Below are positions 29,126-38,628 of a DNA stretch of 64,000 nucleotides, piece after piece. Both the position numbers and the translations under genes were made by a program. The first letter of the stretch is position 1, and each line of letters begins with the position of its first letter. The notes under the pieces are model-generated. The model was not told the DNA's origin. It saw only the letters and a program-made list of their open reading frames with translations, and ran no database searches. Source of the DNA: Corynebacterium ulcerans (GTDB lineage Bacteria; Actinomycetota; Actinomycetes; Mycobacteriales; Mycobacteriaceae); assembly GCF_900187135.1 (NCBI RefSeq), contig NZ_LT906443.1, positions 558,001 through 622,000 of the forward strand, given 5' to 3'.

Positions 29126-30463
29126 ATGAACGCGCAGATGTATTCGCGACCCACCCCGATCGTGACCATGGCAGACGGAACAATCAAACAGGTAAACCCT
29201 TTCTCCGGAACGCAAGTATGGACGGTCCCGGGGCGTGGCAACCGTCCCCTGGCCCACCTACCAGTAGGCATCCACGATCTCACTCCCCAAGACCATGTTT
29301 CCACCTGTGCGTTTTGTTCAGACCGTCAAATAGAAACCCCTCCGGAAAAATCACGAATGGTCTTAAGCTCTGCCGAGGGAACGTCCGAGTGGGAGATTCT
29401 GCGTGGCGTGAACGCTACGGAACTCCATGCTACGACGGCAGACTTCCGCCGAGTCCCCAACCTATTTGAGATCGTCTCCTACGACTACTGGCACGATAAC
29501 TACGGATATTGTTTAGACACGGAAACCCAAGCTCGCATGGAACACTATCTAGCATCAGAGTTGGGCAAGAAACACGTACTAGATATTGCAAAAGCCAAGC
29601 GTAAAGCGGCTGGCAATAGCAGGGATCACTCTGAAAGCGAGCTTTTAAAAGACGCTCCCGCATTCTTCGGTGGTGGACACGACGTAATCATAGCCCGCCG
29701 CCACTACACCGATAACGCTACGAGCAGCGATCAACTGGCGTCTGCTGGGACCCTCACATATGGGGAACACGAAGCTTTTATACGCTTCACCATAGATTCA
29801 CTTCGTGATCTCTACGCCCGCAATCGTTACGCACCCTACGTTGCGGTTTTTCAAAACTGGCTCAAACCCGCCGGCGCTTCTTTTGACCACTTGCACAAGC
29901 AATTAGTCGCTGTCGACGAACGCGGCGTGCACTCCGAAATAGAAGTACAAAAGTTGCGACAAAATCCCAACATGTACAACGAATGGGCCGTCGATTTCGC
30001 TGCCATGCACAACCTCGTTATTGCAGAAAACGACCATGCCATATGTTTTGCAGGTTTTGGTCACCGTTTTCCCACCCTTGAAGTGTTCTCCAAATCAGCT
30101 GTCTCTGAACCCTGGCTACAATCACCGGAAGAAATCCGAGCCATGAGCGACCTGGTTCACGCGTGCCATGCCGGGGCAGGCCCTCAAGTGCCTTGCAATG
30201 AAGAATGGCATCATAAACCCGCCGACGTGGATATCCCCATGCCATGGCGGATCATGATCAAGTGGCGTGTGTCCACACTCGCAGGCTTTGAAGGCGGAAC
30301 AAAAATCTACCTTAATACGCTTTCTCCGTGGGATGTTCGAGACCGGATTGTGCATGCCCTTTATAGTCTCCGCGACCAAGGCCGCGTCTCCCCTAATATT
30401 CGGATTGCTACGGAATGCACAGTGCAGCGCAATAGTTTGAAATACAATCCTGTTCTGCATTAA
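29126..30463 (+). CDS. GalT-like HIT-superfamily protein (DUF4921 type)
   Basis: The 445-residue protein resembles galactose-1-phosphate uridylyltransferase. It has a CAFC pair near residue 61, like the GalT zinc site, and a HxHxQ-type motif (SFDHLHKQLVA near residue 252) that in the superfamily provides the nucleotidyl-accepting histidine. A long C-terminal part follows (WRIMIKWRVSTLAGFEGGTKIYLNTLSPWDVRDR). No galK or galE is nearby, and overall length and spacing differ from true GalT, so a distinct nucleotide transferase or hydrolase is likely. The ATG is preceded by AAAGAGC. Function is inferred only at the level of superfamily. Confidence 0.75.
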   Translation: MNAQMYSRPTPIVTMADGTIKQVNPFSGTQVWTVPGRGNRPLAHLPVGIHDLTPQDHVSTCAFCSDRQIETPPEKSRMVLSSAEGTSEWEILRGVNATELHATTADFRRVPNLFEIVSYDYWHDNYGYCLDTETQARMEHYLASELGKKHVLDIAKAKRKAAGNSRDHSESELLKDAPAFFGGGHDVIIARRHYTDNATSSDQLASAGTLTYGEHEAFIRFTIDSLRDLYARNRYAPYVAVFQNWLKPAGASFDHLHKQLVAVDERGVHSEIEVQKLRQNPNMYNEWAVDFAAMHNLVIAENDHAICFAGFGHRFPTLEVFSKSAVSEPWLQSPEEIRAMSDLVHACHAGAGPQVPCNEEWHHKPADVDIPMPWRIMIKWRVSTLAGFEGGTKIYLNTLSPWDVRDRIVHALYSLRDQGRVSPNIRIATECTVQRNSLKYNPVLH

Positions 30464-30577
30464 ATATGCCTTCACCAGGCAGTCCCGCACAATGTTTTCC
30501 AGGCGATATCCAGTACCGCACCACATCGGGCTACAAGAACCGGGGGGACGTTTGCTAACGCTCGGGCCGCTTTCTTT

Positions 30578-31840
30578 ATGGTGGAGTGCATGGATATCGC
30601 TGAATTTTTGGCTTCCTCTACAACCGACCTCAGCTGGCAAAAGGATTTTTACCGGTGGATGCACGCCCACCCCGAGCTCTCTGGGTGGGAGCAAGAAACC
30701 TCCGCAAAAATCCAAGAGAAGCTTGCTGAATTCGACTGCACTATCCGCCCCTCGATCGGTGGGCATGGGGTTGTAGCGATCTTTAGCAACGGCGAAGGCC
30801 CGTGCGTCCTTGCCCGCGCCGATTTTGATGCGCTTCCGGTGAAAGAAACCACAGGTGTAAGTTTTGCTTCACGTCGCATAGACACATCCGGGGAGTCACC
30901 GGTTCCGGTCATGCATGCTTGCGGACACGACATGCATACGACCGCGTTGCTAGGAGCTTGCGCGCTTCTCGACGCTCACCGTTCACAGTGGGCAGGCACA
31001 TTCATCGCGCTTTTTCAGCCTTCCGAAGAAAATGGGGCTGGAGCTGAAGCCATGGTCGCAGACGGTCTGGTAGAAAAAATTCCGCGTCCTGATGTCTGTT
31101 TTGCACAGCACATCGTGCCAGGTCCTGCTGGCGTTGTTATGTCCAAACCAGGCGCAGTTCTCGCAGCATGCGATTCCATAGAAATACGCATCGAAGGGAA
31201 AAGCGCACATGGTTCGATGCCGCACAATTCTATTGATCCCACATATATCGCGGCCATGATAGTTATTCGACTTCAAGGCATCGTGGGCCGTGAGATTGCG
31301 CCTCAAGACTTTGCGATCATCTCTGTGGGAACCTTGGAGTCTGGACATTCCAACAATACGATTCCAGGAAATGCGCGGATTGTGCTGAACTGCCGCATGT
31401 ACAGCAACGAGGTCCGACGCAAACTTTATGCGGCTATTGAACGCGTAGTGCAGGCGGAATGCGCGGCATCTGGGATAACGGTTCCTCCTACTTTCCGTTA
31501 TTTCGCCCACGGCCCACTCACAGAAAACGACCCGCATGTGTTCGCACGCGTACGAGCTAATTTTGATCACGTATTTGGAGCAGATTCTCGCACAGCAAGC
31601 CAATGGACAGCGTCGGAGGATTTTTCCAACATCCCCATGGCATTCAACTCCCCATATCTCTTCTGGACCGTGGGAGCCACTCCACGCGACCAATGGGAAG
31701 ACGCGGAGCAGCGAGGGACCATCGAATCGGATATTCCGGTCAATCACATGGGTTCTTTCCTACCTGACTATGCGCCCACAGTTACGTCCGCAACTCATGC
31801 CACAGTCACAGCGGTACTTACCTATCTGGGGCATCAGTAG
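30578..31840 (+). CDS. M20 family amidohydrolase / metallopeptidase
   Basis: Zinc-dependent hydrolase of N-acyl amino acids or small peptides, related to hippurate hydrolase and IAA-amino-acid hydrolases. The metal-binding motif HACGHDMHTTALLGA lies near residue 108. EENGAGAEAMVADG carries the catalytic glutamate, and QHIVPGPAGVV, GKSAHGSMPH and the late ligand region NHMGSFLPDYAPTV follow. The product has 420 residues. The ATG at 30590 (MDIAEFL) is an alternative start: GGAG lies only 3 bases upstream of it. No transporter or partner peptidase is adjacent, so the substrate is open. Confidence 0.88.
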   Translation: MVECMDIAEFLASSTTDLSWQKDFYRWMHAHPELSGWEQETSAKIQEKLAEFDCTIRPSIGGHGVVAIFSNGEGPCVLARADFDALPVKETTGVSFASRRIDTSGESPVPVMHACGHDMHTTALLGACALLDAHRSQWAGTFIALFQPSEENGAGAEAMVADGLVEKIPRPDVCFAQHIVPGPAGVVMSKPGAVLAACDSIEIRIEGKSAHGSMPHNSIDPTYIAAMIVIRLQGIVGREIAPQDFAIISVGTLESGHSNNTIPGNARIVLNCRMYSNEVRRKLYAAIERVVQAECAASGITVPPTFRYFAHGPLTENDPHVFARVRANFDHVFGADSRTASQWTASEDFSNIPMAFNSPYLFWTVGATPRDQWEDAEQRGTIESDIPVNHMGSFLPDYAPTVTSATHATVTAVLTYLGHQ

Positions 31841-32274
31841 TTCAACCGGCAGGCCTCTGCGCCAATAAGTGGTCCAAGCCGGTGTCTGTTTATTGCTATT
31901 AATCTGTAGACGACTCCAGCAAAAGGTGCGACCACGGGGGTTTTCAACGCTCTTCCTACGCACCTAAGTCCAGCGTTGCTTCCCCCGCTTTCTAGAATGC
32001 TCGCTATAGCGTTTGCGCCTTGAGACCAAGAATTGTTAACCCGGGCTACTGCCGAATGACTAATGTTTTTCCCCACGTAAGAGGAACCCGGAGACGAATC
32101 TGGCGCAGCTGGAATTATGCGTACGCTCGGACATAGCCGCGCCAAAACACCTGCGCTTACCTCGCAAAAACCACAGTCACGATCAAAATAAAATTCCAGC
32201 CTCACTGCCTCACGCCCTTCATTTGTGCACACTCTAGAGCTTTTAGTTTTACCTAGTGGTAACGCAGCACGCAT
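31834..32274 (-). CDS. DCC family thiol-disulfide oxidoreductase-like protein (DUF393)
   Basis: Small protein of the DUF393 family, named for its N-terminal DxxCxxC motif. Here residues 30-36 read DRDCGFC, directly after the strand RLEFYF. The 146-residue product has a hydrophobic segment near residues 115-128 (VVAPFAGVVYRLIAIN). About 24 residues precede the family start, so the true start may lie at an internal codon such as the one before RLEFYFD. It overlaps the end of the convergent M20 gene by 7 bases. Confidence 0.75.
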   Translation of the reverse strand: MRAALPLGKTKSSRVCTNEGREAVRLEFYFDRDCGFCEVSAGVLARLCPSVRIIPAAPDSSPGSSYVGKNISHSAVARVNNSWSQGANAIASILESGGSNAGLRCVGRALKTPVVAPFAGVVYRLIAINRHRLGPLIGAEACRLNY

Positions 32275-32669
32275 CCCTCACAACAAACCCACGCTGATAC
32301 AGTGCGCGTTGTATGCTCTCTCGCAGTACATCCGAAGCACATCAATTGCCCTACTTGGTGGGGATTTTGCATTGCTTTTCTAGCGTCAGCGGGCACTCCT
32401 CGCTATGTGTCAGATCATGTTAAGAAGCATCCCTACTGCACGTTTTATCTCACATAAATCCACATCACCGGGCATAACGCAGAGCGATTATGAGATCGTA
32501 CAGGGGCGTCGTATAGCTATTTCCCCTGTTATCGATGTATGCGGACTTCGTAGGCAATGTGTCTGCCTTGGTATTACATGTGGCGATGCCCATCCACATA
32601 TAGGATATGGAAGGTGAATTGCGCAAAGAAAATGTGCAGCAATCTTTTTCAAAGGTCAGGAGTTCTTTA
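32275..32669. other. gene-free region upstream of glgP
   Basis: These 395 bases hold the promoters of the divergent DCC and glgP genes. I see no convincing -10/-35 pair and no strong CRP/GlxR-type palindrome. A 70-codon plus-strand frame at 32405 has no ribosome site and no recognisable product. Confidence 0.45.
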
Positions 32670-35078
32670 ATGAACAAACACCGTTCACACGAGCGCACTG
32701 AAGACATTGCAGCTTTTGCTGACAACATCGGTGGACACGTCCGTAGTGCTTCCGGATCCTCTCCGCAGGCAGCAACCGACAGAAAATTCTGGTTCGGCCT
32801 ATCCAACTCCGTCATGGAGCAGCTTGCCGATAACTGGGCAAAAACCGTAGAAACGTATTCTGCGACCCGCCAACAGCATTACTTTTCCGCGGAGTTCCTC
32901 ATGGGACGCGCCTTGCTCAACAACCTCACCAACCTCGGTCTTGAGGAAGATGCAAAGGAAGCTGTGCGCCTACAAGGGCACGAACTCTCCGATGTGTTAG
33001 AAGCTGAAAACGATGCAGCTTTGGGCAACGGCGGCCTGGGTCGCCTCGCTGCGTGCTTCCTCGATTCCTGTGCCACACAGAACTTGCCGGTTACTGGATA
33101 TGGCTTGCTCTATCGCTATGGGCTTTTCCGCCAGACCTTTGACAACGGATTCCAAACTGAGCATCCTGACGCATGGCGAGAAGACGGCTATCCATTTACG
33201 ATTCGTCGCGATGACCAGCAGCGCATCGTCACTTTCGACGACATGGTTGTACGCGCCACCCCTTATGACATGCCTATCACGGGTTATGGCACAGATAACG
33301 TGGGAACGCTACGCCTGTGGAAGTCCGAGCCGCTCGAAGAGTTCGACTATGACGCTTTCAATTCCCAGCGCTTTACCGACGCCATCGTCGAGCGAGAGCG
33401 CGTCATGGATATCTGCCGCGTGCTCTACCCTAACGACACAACGTATGCCGGAAAAGTTCTGCGTGTGCGTCAGCAATACTTCTTTGTGTCTGCTTCCTTG
33501 CAGCAAATGCTTGATAACTATGTCAAGCACCATGGCGATGACGTCCGCGGATTCCATAAGTACAACAGCATTCAGCTCAACGATACGCACCCTGTGCTGG
33601 CTATCCCCGAGCTAATGCGCTTGCTTCTCGACGAACACGGCCTTTCATGGGATGACGCTTGGAAGGTGGTCCAAGGCACCTTTGCATACACCAACCATAC
33701 GGTTCTCGCAGAGGCTCTCGAGCAGTGGAACGTTTCCATTTTCCAGCAGCTGTTCTATCGCGTCTGGGAAATCACCGCAGAGATCGATCGTCGATTCCGC
33801 GAGGATATGGCACAACGTGGCCTTGATGAGGGCCAAATTAATTACCTTTCCCCTGTTCATGACGGCAACGTGCATATGGCATGGATCGCCTGCTACGCGG
33901 CATTCTCGATCAATGGCGTAGCTGCCCTGCACACTGAGATCATCAAGGCAGATACTCTCAAAGAATGGCATGCTCTGTGGCCGGAAAAGTTCAACAACAA
34001 AACCAATGGTGTTACCCCACGCCGCTGGCTAAAGATGTGCAACCCACGTCTTTCCGAGCTCCTGACGCGTCTGTCGGGTTCAGACGCATGGGTCACCGAT
34101 CTTTCTGAGCTGAAAAAACTTAGCTCTTACGCCGATGATGAAGAGATTATGAAGGAGCTCCTGGAGATCAAGGCCGCTAACAAGCGAGATTTCGCTACCT
34201 GGCTCAAGGACCGCCAAGGCATTGAGACTGACCCCGAGTCGATCTTTGATACCCAGATCAAGCGCCTCCACGAGTACAAGCGCCAGCTCCTCAACGCTAT
34301 CTACATCATCGACCTTTACTTCCGTATCAAAGAAGACGGTGAGACCCACGTTCCTCCGCGCACCTTCATCTTCGGAGCAAAGGCAGCACCGGGCTATATC
34401 CGAGCTAAAGCCATTATCAAGCTCATCAATGCTATTGCGGATCTAGTAAACAACGACCCAGAGGTTTCCAAGCTCATCAAGGTCGTTTTTGTGGAAAATT
34501 ACAATGTCTCCCCCGCCGAGCACATCATCCCGGCTTCCGATGTATCGGAGCAGATCTCTACGGCTGGTAAAGAGGCTTCGGGCACATCAAACATGAAGTT
34601 CATGATGAATGGTGCGCTCACGCTAGGGACTCTTGACGGTGCCAATGTTGAGATTCTTGATTCCGTAGGAGACGATAACGCCTACATCTTTGGCGCCAAG
34701 AACGAGGAACTCCCCGAGCTCAAAGCGCGCTACAACCCCATGGGCACCTACGAGATGGTCCCAGGACTCAAGCGAGCACTCGACGCGCTTATCGACGGCA
34801 CCCTCAACGACGATAATTCCGGCTGGTTCCACGATCTCAGAGGATCGCTTCTCGACGGAAACGGCTGGGAAACTCCCGACGTTTACTACGTTCTAGGCGA
34901 TTTCTCTGCGTACCGCGAGACTCGCGACGCTATGGCAGCGGACTATGTCAACGATCAATTGGCATGGGCCCGTAAATGTTGGATAAATATCTGCGAATCA
35001 GGGCGTTTCTCCTCCGACCGCACCATTTCCGATTACGCGCAGGAAGTGTGGGACATCGAGCCAACCGCCATCGCGTAA
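32670..35078 (+). CDS. glgP: glycogen/maltodextrin phosphorylase
   Basis: GT35 enzyme that releases glucose-1-phosphate from alpha-1,4-glucan ends using pyridoxal phosphate. The 802-residue protein has AENDAALGNGGLGRLAACFLDS near residue 115, HNHTVLAEAL-type sequence (YTNHTVLAEALEQW), and the cofactor-lysine region (GKEASGTSNMKFMMNGALTL near residue 633). The ATG at 32670 is chosen because AGGAG lies 7 bases upstream; an in-frame ATG at 32607 lacks a site. It acts together with debranching enzyme GlgX, encoded 18 kb away in this window. A hairpin follows. Confidence 0.95.
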   Translation: MNKHRSHERTEDIAAFADNIGGHVRSASGSSPQAATDRKFWFGLSNSVMEQLADNWAKTVETYSATRQQHYFSAEFLMGRALLNNLTNLGLEEDAKEAVRLQGHELSDVLEAENDAALGNGGLGRLAACFLDSCATQNLPVTGYGLLYRYGLFRQTFDNGFQTEHPDAWREDGYPFTIRRDDQQRIVTFDDMVVRATPYDMPITGYGTDNVGTLRLWKSEPLEEFDYDAFNSQRFTDAIVERERVMDICRVLYPNDTTYAGKVLRVRQQYFFVSASLQQMLDNYVKHHGDDVRGFHKYNSIQLNDTHPVLAIPELMRLLLDEHGLSWDDAWKVVQGTFAYTNHTVLAEALEQWNVSIFQQLFYRVWEITAEIDRRFREDMAQRGLDEGQINYLSPVHDGNVHMAWIACYAAFSINGVAALHTEIIKADTLKEWHALWPEKFNNKTNGVTPRRWLKMCNPRLSELLTRLSGSDAWVTDLSELKKLSSYADDEEIMKELLEIKAANKRDFATWLKDRQGIETDPESIFDTQIKRLHEYKRQLLNAIYIIDLYFRIKEDGETHVPPRTFIFGAKAAPGYIRAKAIIKLINAIADLVNNDPEVSKLIKVVFVENYNVSPAEHIIPASDVSEQISTAGKEASGTSNMKFMMNGALTLGTLDGANVEILDSVGDDNAYIFGAKNEELPELKARYNPMGTYEMVPGLKRALDALIDGTLNDDNSGWFHDLRGSLLDGNGWETPDVYYVLGDFSAYRETRDAMAADYVNDQLAWARKCWINICESGRFSSDRTISDYAQEVWDIEPTAIA

Positions 35079-35098
35079 CCATTATTTGATTTCTTCGA

Positions 35099-35132
35099 TA
35101 AGTCACGATACCTTTTTAGGTCTCGTGACTTA
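35099..35132 (+). terminator. terminator after glgP
   Basis: Perfect 10-bp arms TAAGTCACGA / TCGTGACTTA with a 14-base loop lie 20 bases past the stop. The tail TTCAGTTTCC is only moderately T-rich. Confidence 0.7.
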
Positions 35133-35312
35133 TTCAGTTTCCTATCAGATAAACGCGCTATCTTTCTCAGGAACTAATACCCACGAGCGGAAACTTTGTG
35201 TTTTGTATCACGTTTCAATCCATAAAGGCTTAACGTTCCGTAATAGCAAATGTAGACCCGCTGTCAACCAAGTAAAAGTGACAGCCACGACCTCGCAGAG
35301 AAAGATTGACTC

Positions 35313-35888
35313 ATGACCGCAAAACGATTCCAGATGAGCCGGAAAAAGATTTCTATCATCGCTGCAGTACTCGTTGTGATCCTCGCTGTAGCACTTTTTG
35401 TCTTCAAACCGTGGTTGCTCTTCATTGACAAGAAAGTCGAAGACCAGCTTCCTGCAGCACTCTCCTCCCAGAGCTCTACGCAAACCACCCCGTCTTCCGG
35501 CGATGCCATGGAACGCACCGACAAGATGATGGCAGAAAATGCCGCTCAGCACCGCCAGGGTACTTTCATTTCCCACGAGCACCAGACAAGCGGCAAGGTT
35601 GACCTGATCGTCGATTCTGACGGCAAAAAGAAGCTCGTACTGAGCAACCTCTCCACTTCTAACGGCCCCGATGTTCACGTGTGGCTGAGTAAGGGCCCTG
35701 TTGTTGAAGGCCAGGCTGGCTGGTTTGTAGCCAAGGATCACGAGCACTTTGACGTTGCTCCCATCAAGGGCAACCAAGGCAACCAGGTATACACCCTGCC
35801 CGACAACATCAACTTCTCCGATTGGAAGTCCGTAACCCTGTGGTGCGAAGCTTTCAATGTATCCTTCGGTGCGGCTGAACTCTCCTAA
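35313..35888 (+). CDS. membrane-anchored DM13-domain protein
   Basis: The 191-residue product starts with a basic stretch and one membrane segment (IIAAVLVVILAVALFVF, residues 13-30) without a lipobox, so it is probably anchored with the rest outside. A Ser/Thr linker leads to a DM13 domain from about residue 80: GTFISHEHQTSGKVDLIV, LSTSNGPDVHVWLSKG, VYTLPDNINFSDWKSVTLWCEAFNVSFGAAEL. DM13 domains are proposed to act in redox or electron transfer; the single cysteine near the end fits. No redox partner gene is adjacent. It is flanked by terminators on both sides, so it is transcribed alone. Confidence 0.85.
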   Translation: MTAKRFQMSRKKISIIAAVLVVILAVALFVFKPWLLFIDKKVEDQLPAALSSQSSTQTTPSSGDAMERTDKMMAENAAQHRQGTFISHEHQTSGKVDLIVDSDGKKKLVLSNLSTSNGPDVHVWLSKGPVVEGQAGWFVAKDHEHFDVAPIKGNQGNQVYTLPDNINFSDWKSVTLWCEAFNVSFGAAELS

Positions 35889-35902
35889 TTAGTCCGCTAC
35901 TG

Positions 35903-35942
35903 AAATAAGGGAAGCAGTTCGTTAACGAACTGCTTCCCTTAT
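35903..35942. terminator. 40-bp perfect palindrome, bidirectional terminator
   Basis: Two 20-base arms meet with no spacer (AATAAGGGAAGCAG...CTGCTTCCCTTATT), between the convergent DM13 gene and pyk. A-rich and T-rich ends on both sides fit bidirectional termination. Confidence 0.88.
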
Positions 35943-35958
35943 TGTCACTCATCAGTGC

Positions 35959-37377
35959 TTATACGTGTGTTTCTTCACCCAACAAATGCACATGGATCAT
36001 GTTGGTGTTACCAGGAATTCCCGGAGGGGTACCAGCAACAAGCACAATCATGTCATCGCGATGATAAGCGTCCATACCTAAAAGCTGATCATCAATCTGC
36101 TTCATCATATCGTCGGTGTCTTTAACCTCAGGAGTCAAGAATGTCTCCACTCCCCAGGTCAGCGCCAACTGAGAACGAACCGCTTGGTTTGGAGTAAAGA
36201 CCAATAGCGGCAAATGCGAGTGCAAACGAGCAACGCGCTTAGCTGTATCTCCCGAGGAGGTAAAAGCGACCAGAGCCTTGGCATTAAGGCGCTCGGCAAT
36301 GTCTCGCGCAGAATAAGAAATCACGCCACGCTTAGTACGCGGGATATGCGCAAGATCAGGCACCTTTCCGTCGGTCTCAGCATAAGAGACGATGCGAGAC
36401 ATAGTGCGAACAACGTTATGAGGGTCAACACCCACAGAAGTTTCACCGGAAAGCATCACGGCATCTGCGCCGTCAAGAACGGCGTTGGCCACGTCTGAAG
36501 CCTCAGCACGAGTCGGGCGCATATTTTCGATCATGGAATCAAGCATCTGCGTAGCCACGATGACTGGCTTTGCGTTTTCCCGAGCGATCTGAATTGCGCG
36601 CTTCTGGAAGAGCGGAACCTGCTCAAGCGGGCACTCCACGCCCAGGTCACCACGCGCAATCATAATGCCGTCGAACGCCAAGACGATCGACTCCAAGGCA
36701 TCCATTGCCTCAGGCTTTTCCAACTTAGCGATAACGGGACAGCGACGTCCTTCTTCGTCCATAATTGCATGGACGAGCTCCACATCCGCTGGCGAGCGGA
36801 CAAAGGACAAAGCGATAATGTCAACACCGAGGTTTATTGCAAAGCGTAGATCCTCGATGTCTTTCTCCGACAGCGCAGGAACAGAAATATCCATTCCAGG
36901 AAGGGAGACTCCCTTGTTATTAGAAACAGGGCCACCTTCAATGACTTCGCAGATAACATCGTTGCCTTCGACGTCTACGCAGCGTAGTGCTACCTTGCCG
37001 TCGTCGACAAGCAAGCGATCACCCGGTTTAGCGTCTTTAGCTAGGTTCTTATACGTCGTAGAAACACGATCGTGTGTTCCTTCAACATCATCAACAGTAA
37101 TGCGGACAATCTCTCCGTTTGCCCAAACAGTTGCACCCTCGACGAAGCGACCAAGGCGAATTTTTGGCCCTTGCAGGTCCGCGAGGATACCCACTGCTTT
37201 TCCGGTTTTATCGGTTGCTTCACGCACCCACTTATAGTTTTTCTCGTGGTCCGAGTGGTCACCATGTGACATATTCATTCGGGCGACGTTCATGCCATCC
37301 TGGACTAAGCGCAGGATTCCATCTTCACTGGCCACTGCTGGGCCAAGAGTACAAACAATCTTTGTGCGACGTTCCAT
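35959..37377 (-). CDS. pyk: pyruvate kinase
   Basis: Last step of glycolysis, making pyruvate and ATP from phosphoenolpyruvate and ADP. The 472-residue product has RRTKIVCTLGPAVAS, RMNMSHGDHSDH, VIAKLEKPEAMDAL with the catalytic lysine, IMIARGDLGVECPLEQVP, and MLSGETSVGVDPHNVV. The C-terminal regulatory domain is present. It lies downstream of lgt on the same strand but with a hairpin between, so it is probably its own unit. The lgt-pyk neighbourhood is shared with mycobacteria. Confidence 0.97.
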   Translation of the reverse strand: MERRTKIVCTLGPAVASEDGILRLVQDGMNVARMNMSHGDHSDHEKNYKWVREATDKTGKAVGILADLQGPKIRLGRFVEGATVWANGEIVRITVDDVEGTHDRVSTTYKNLAKDAKPGDRLLVDDGKVALRCVDVEGNDVICEVIEGGPVSNNKGVSLPGMDISVPALSEKDIEDLRFAINLGVDIIALSFVRSPADVELVHAIMDEEGRRCPVIAKLEKPEAMDALESIVLAFDGIMIARGDLGVECPLEQVPLFQKRAIQIARENAKPVIVATQMLDSMIENMRPTRAEASDVANAVLDGADAVMLSGETSVGVDPHNVVRTMSRIVSYAETDGKVPDLAHIPRTKRGVISYSARDIAERLNAKALVAFTSSGDTAKRVARLHSHLPLLVFTPNQAVRSQLALTWGVETFLTPEVKDTDDMMKQIDDQLLGMDAYHRDDMIVLVAGTPPGIPGNTNMIHVHLLGEETHV

Positions 37378-37575
37378 AACCTAAACCCTAATCCCGAATA
37401 GTGCATCCTGCTAGCAACTTCTGTCTCCGTACCCACATTTTTTCATCTCGCTGGCCCCCAGCTTCCACTAAAACCATAGAAAACAGACATTATCGGGCCT
37501 ATTCGGGCAAGTTGGGTCAATCTGAAAAATTTTCGCGATTTCTATCACAAAGACAAAGAATCCACGATATACGGA

Positions 37576-37606
37576 AGGGAGCAGCCGGAATATCCGACCG
37601 CTCCCT
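37576..37606 (-). terminator. hairpin after lgt
   Basis: AGGGAGC (37576-37582) and GCTCCCT (37600-37606) pair and the loop can fold further (GGTCGGA/TCCGGCT-like). It lies 15 bases past the lgt stop; the downstream minus-strand tail (TCCGTATATCG) is not T-rich. Confidence 0.6.
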
Positions 37607-37620
37607 AGAAAATCCGCAGA

Positions 37621-38523
37621 TTAAGAACTGTGTTCTATGGGAGAATCCTGCGAATCAGCCCCTACTACCGCAGCTTCTTCCCTTGTTTTTCGAGCTTTCT
37701 GCGACAGCACATAAAAAACAACTACTGAAGCAATAAAGACTACAGCGGAAACGATAACGTTGATGCGTAATCCGAAAAGATGCGTTGCTTCATCTACTCG
37801 CATGGTTTCAATGAAGAATCGCCCTAAGGTATACCCGGCAACATACAAAGCGAACACCCGGCCATGGCTCAGCGTGAATTTCTTATCTGCCCAGAGCAAG
37901 AACAAGAAGACCGAGACATTCCAGATCAGCTCATAAAGGAACGTCGGATGGACAGTAGCAATAATCTCGCCAGTCGAATGTCCAGTAAGTGGAGCAAATT
38001 TTCCTTCAGCATCCACACGATAATAAATTTCTAACGCCCATGGCACAGACGTTTCTGCCCCATACAGCTCTTGGTTAAACCAGTTGCCTAACCTGCCAAT
38101 TCCTTGCGCTAAAACAATCCCTGGTGCCATCGCATCGGCAAAAGGTGCAAAAGGAACATGCTTCGCCTTGAGATAAAAATAAACGCAGACTGTCCCTAGG
38201 AAGACAGCACCCCAAATACCAAGACCGCCGTTAGTGATCTTGAAGGCATCCACCGGATTGCAGTCATCACAGAAATACTTCTGGTGGTCTGTTATTACAT
38301 GGTAAAGACGGCCGCCTATCACGCCGGAGATCATCGCCACGATAGCAGCATCGATCACCACGTCTGGATTTCCCCCACGCTTAACGTATCTCTTGGAGCC
38401 TATCCATACAGCGATAATGAACCCAGTAATAATGCATAGCGCATACGCACGAATGGGAATCCCGGCTAGCATCCATACGCCCTGAGGCGGGGATGGCAGA
38501 TACGCCAAATTACTCACAGTCAC
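37621..38523 (-). CDS. lgt: prolipoprotein diacylglyceryl transferase
   Basis: Membrane enzyme that attaches diacylglycerol to the lipobox cysteine of prelipoproteins, such as the one encoded at 51190. The 300-residue product has about seven membrane segments and the signature [20 protein letters not shown] with the essential arginine near residue 140, plus [18 protein letters not shown] sequence near residue 72. The short hydrophilic C-terminal tail ends in SSPIEHSS-like residues. GTG start 38523. It is followed by a hairpin and then pyk, and preceded by the trpC-like gene. Confidence 0.96.
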   Translation of the reverse strand: MTVSNLAYLPSPPQGVWMLAGIPIRAYALCIITGFIIAVWIGSKRYVKRGGNPDVVIDAAIVAMISGVIGGRLYHVITDHQKYFCDDCNPVDAFKITNGGLGIWGAVFLGTVCVYFYLKAKHVPFAPFADAMAPGIVLAQGIGRLGNWFNQELYGAETSVPWALEIYYRVDAEGKFAPLTGHSTGEIIATVHPTFLYELIWNVSVFLFLLWADKKFTLSHGRVFALYVAGYTLGRFFIETMRVDEATHLFGLRINVIVSAVVFIASVVVFYVLSQKARKTREEAAVVGADSQDSPIEHSS

Positions 38524-38628
38524 CTTGAATAAACTCCAGTCGTCATTAGTAACGGAACTTCCTTAGTTTGCCGTATTCCGCTCTATAACCCAACTGTGTA
38601 AGGCCAATTGTTAGCTGCTCCGTCCCCT

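Noticed and set aside
30983-31747. 254-codon minus-strand open frame
   Set aside because: It is antisense to the M20 amidohydrolase, which has all its motifs.
32405-32617. 70-codon frame upstream of glgP
   Set aside because: No ribosome site, no motif, and unusual composition; it sits in a control region.
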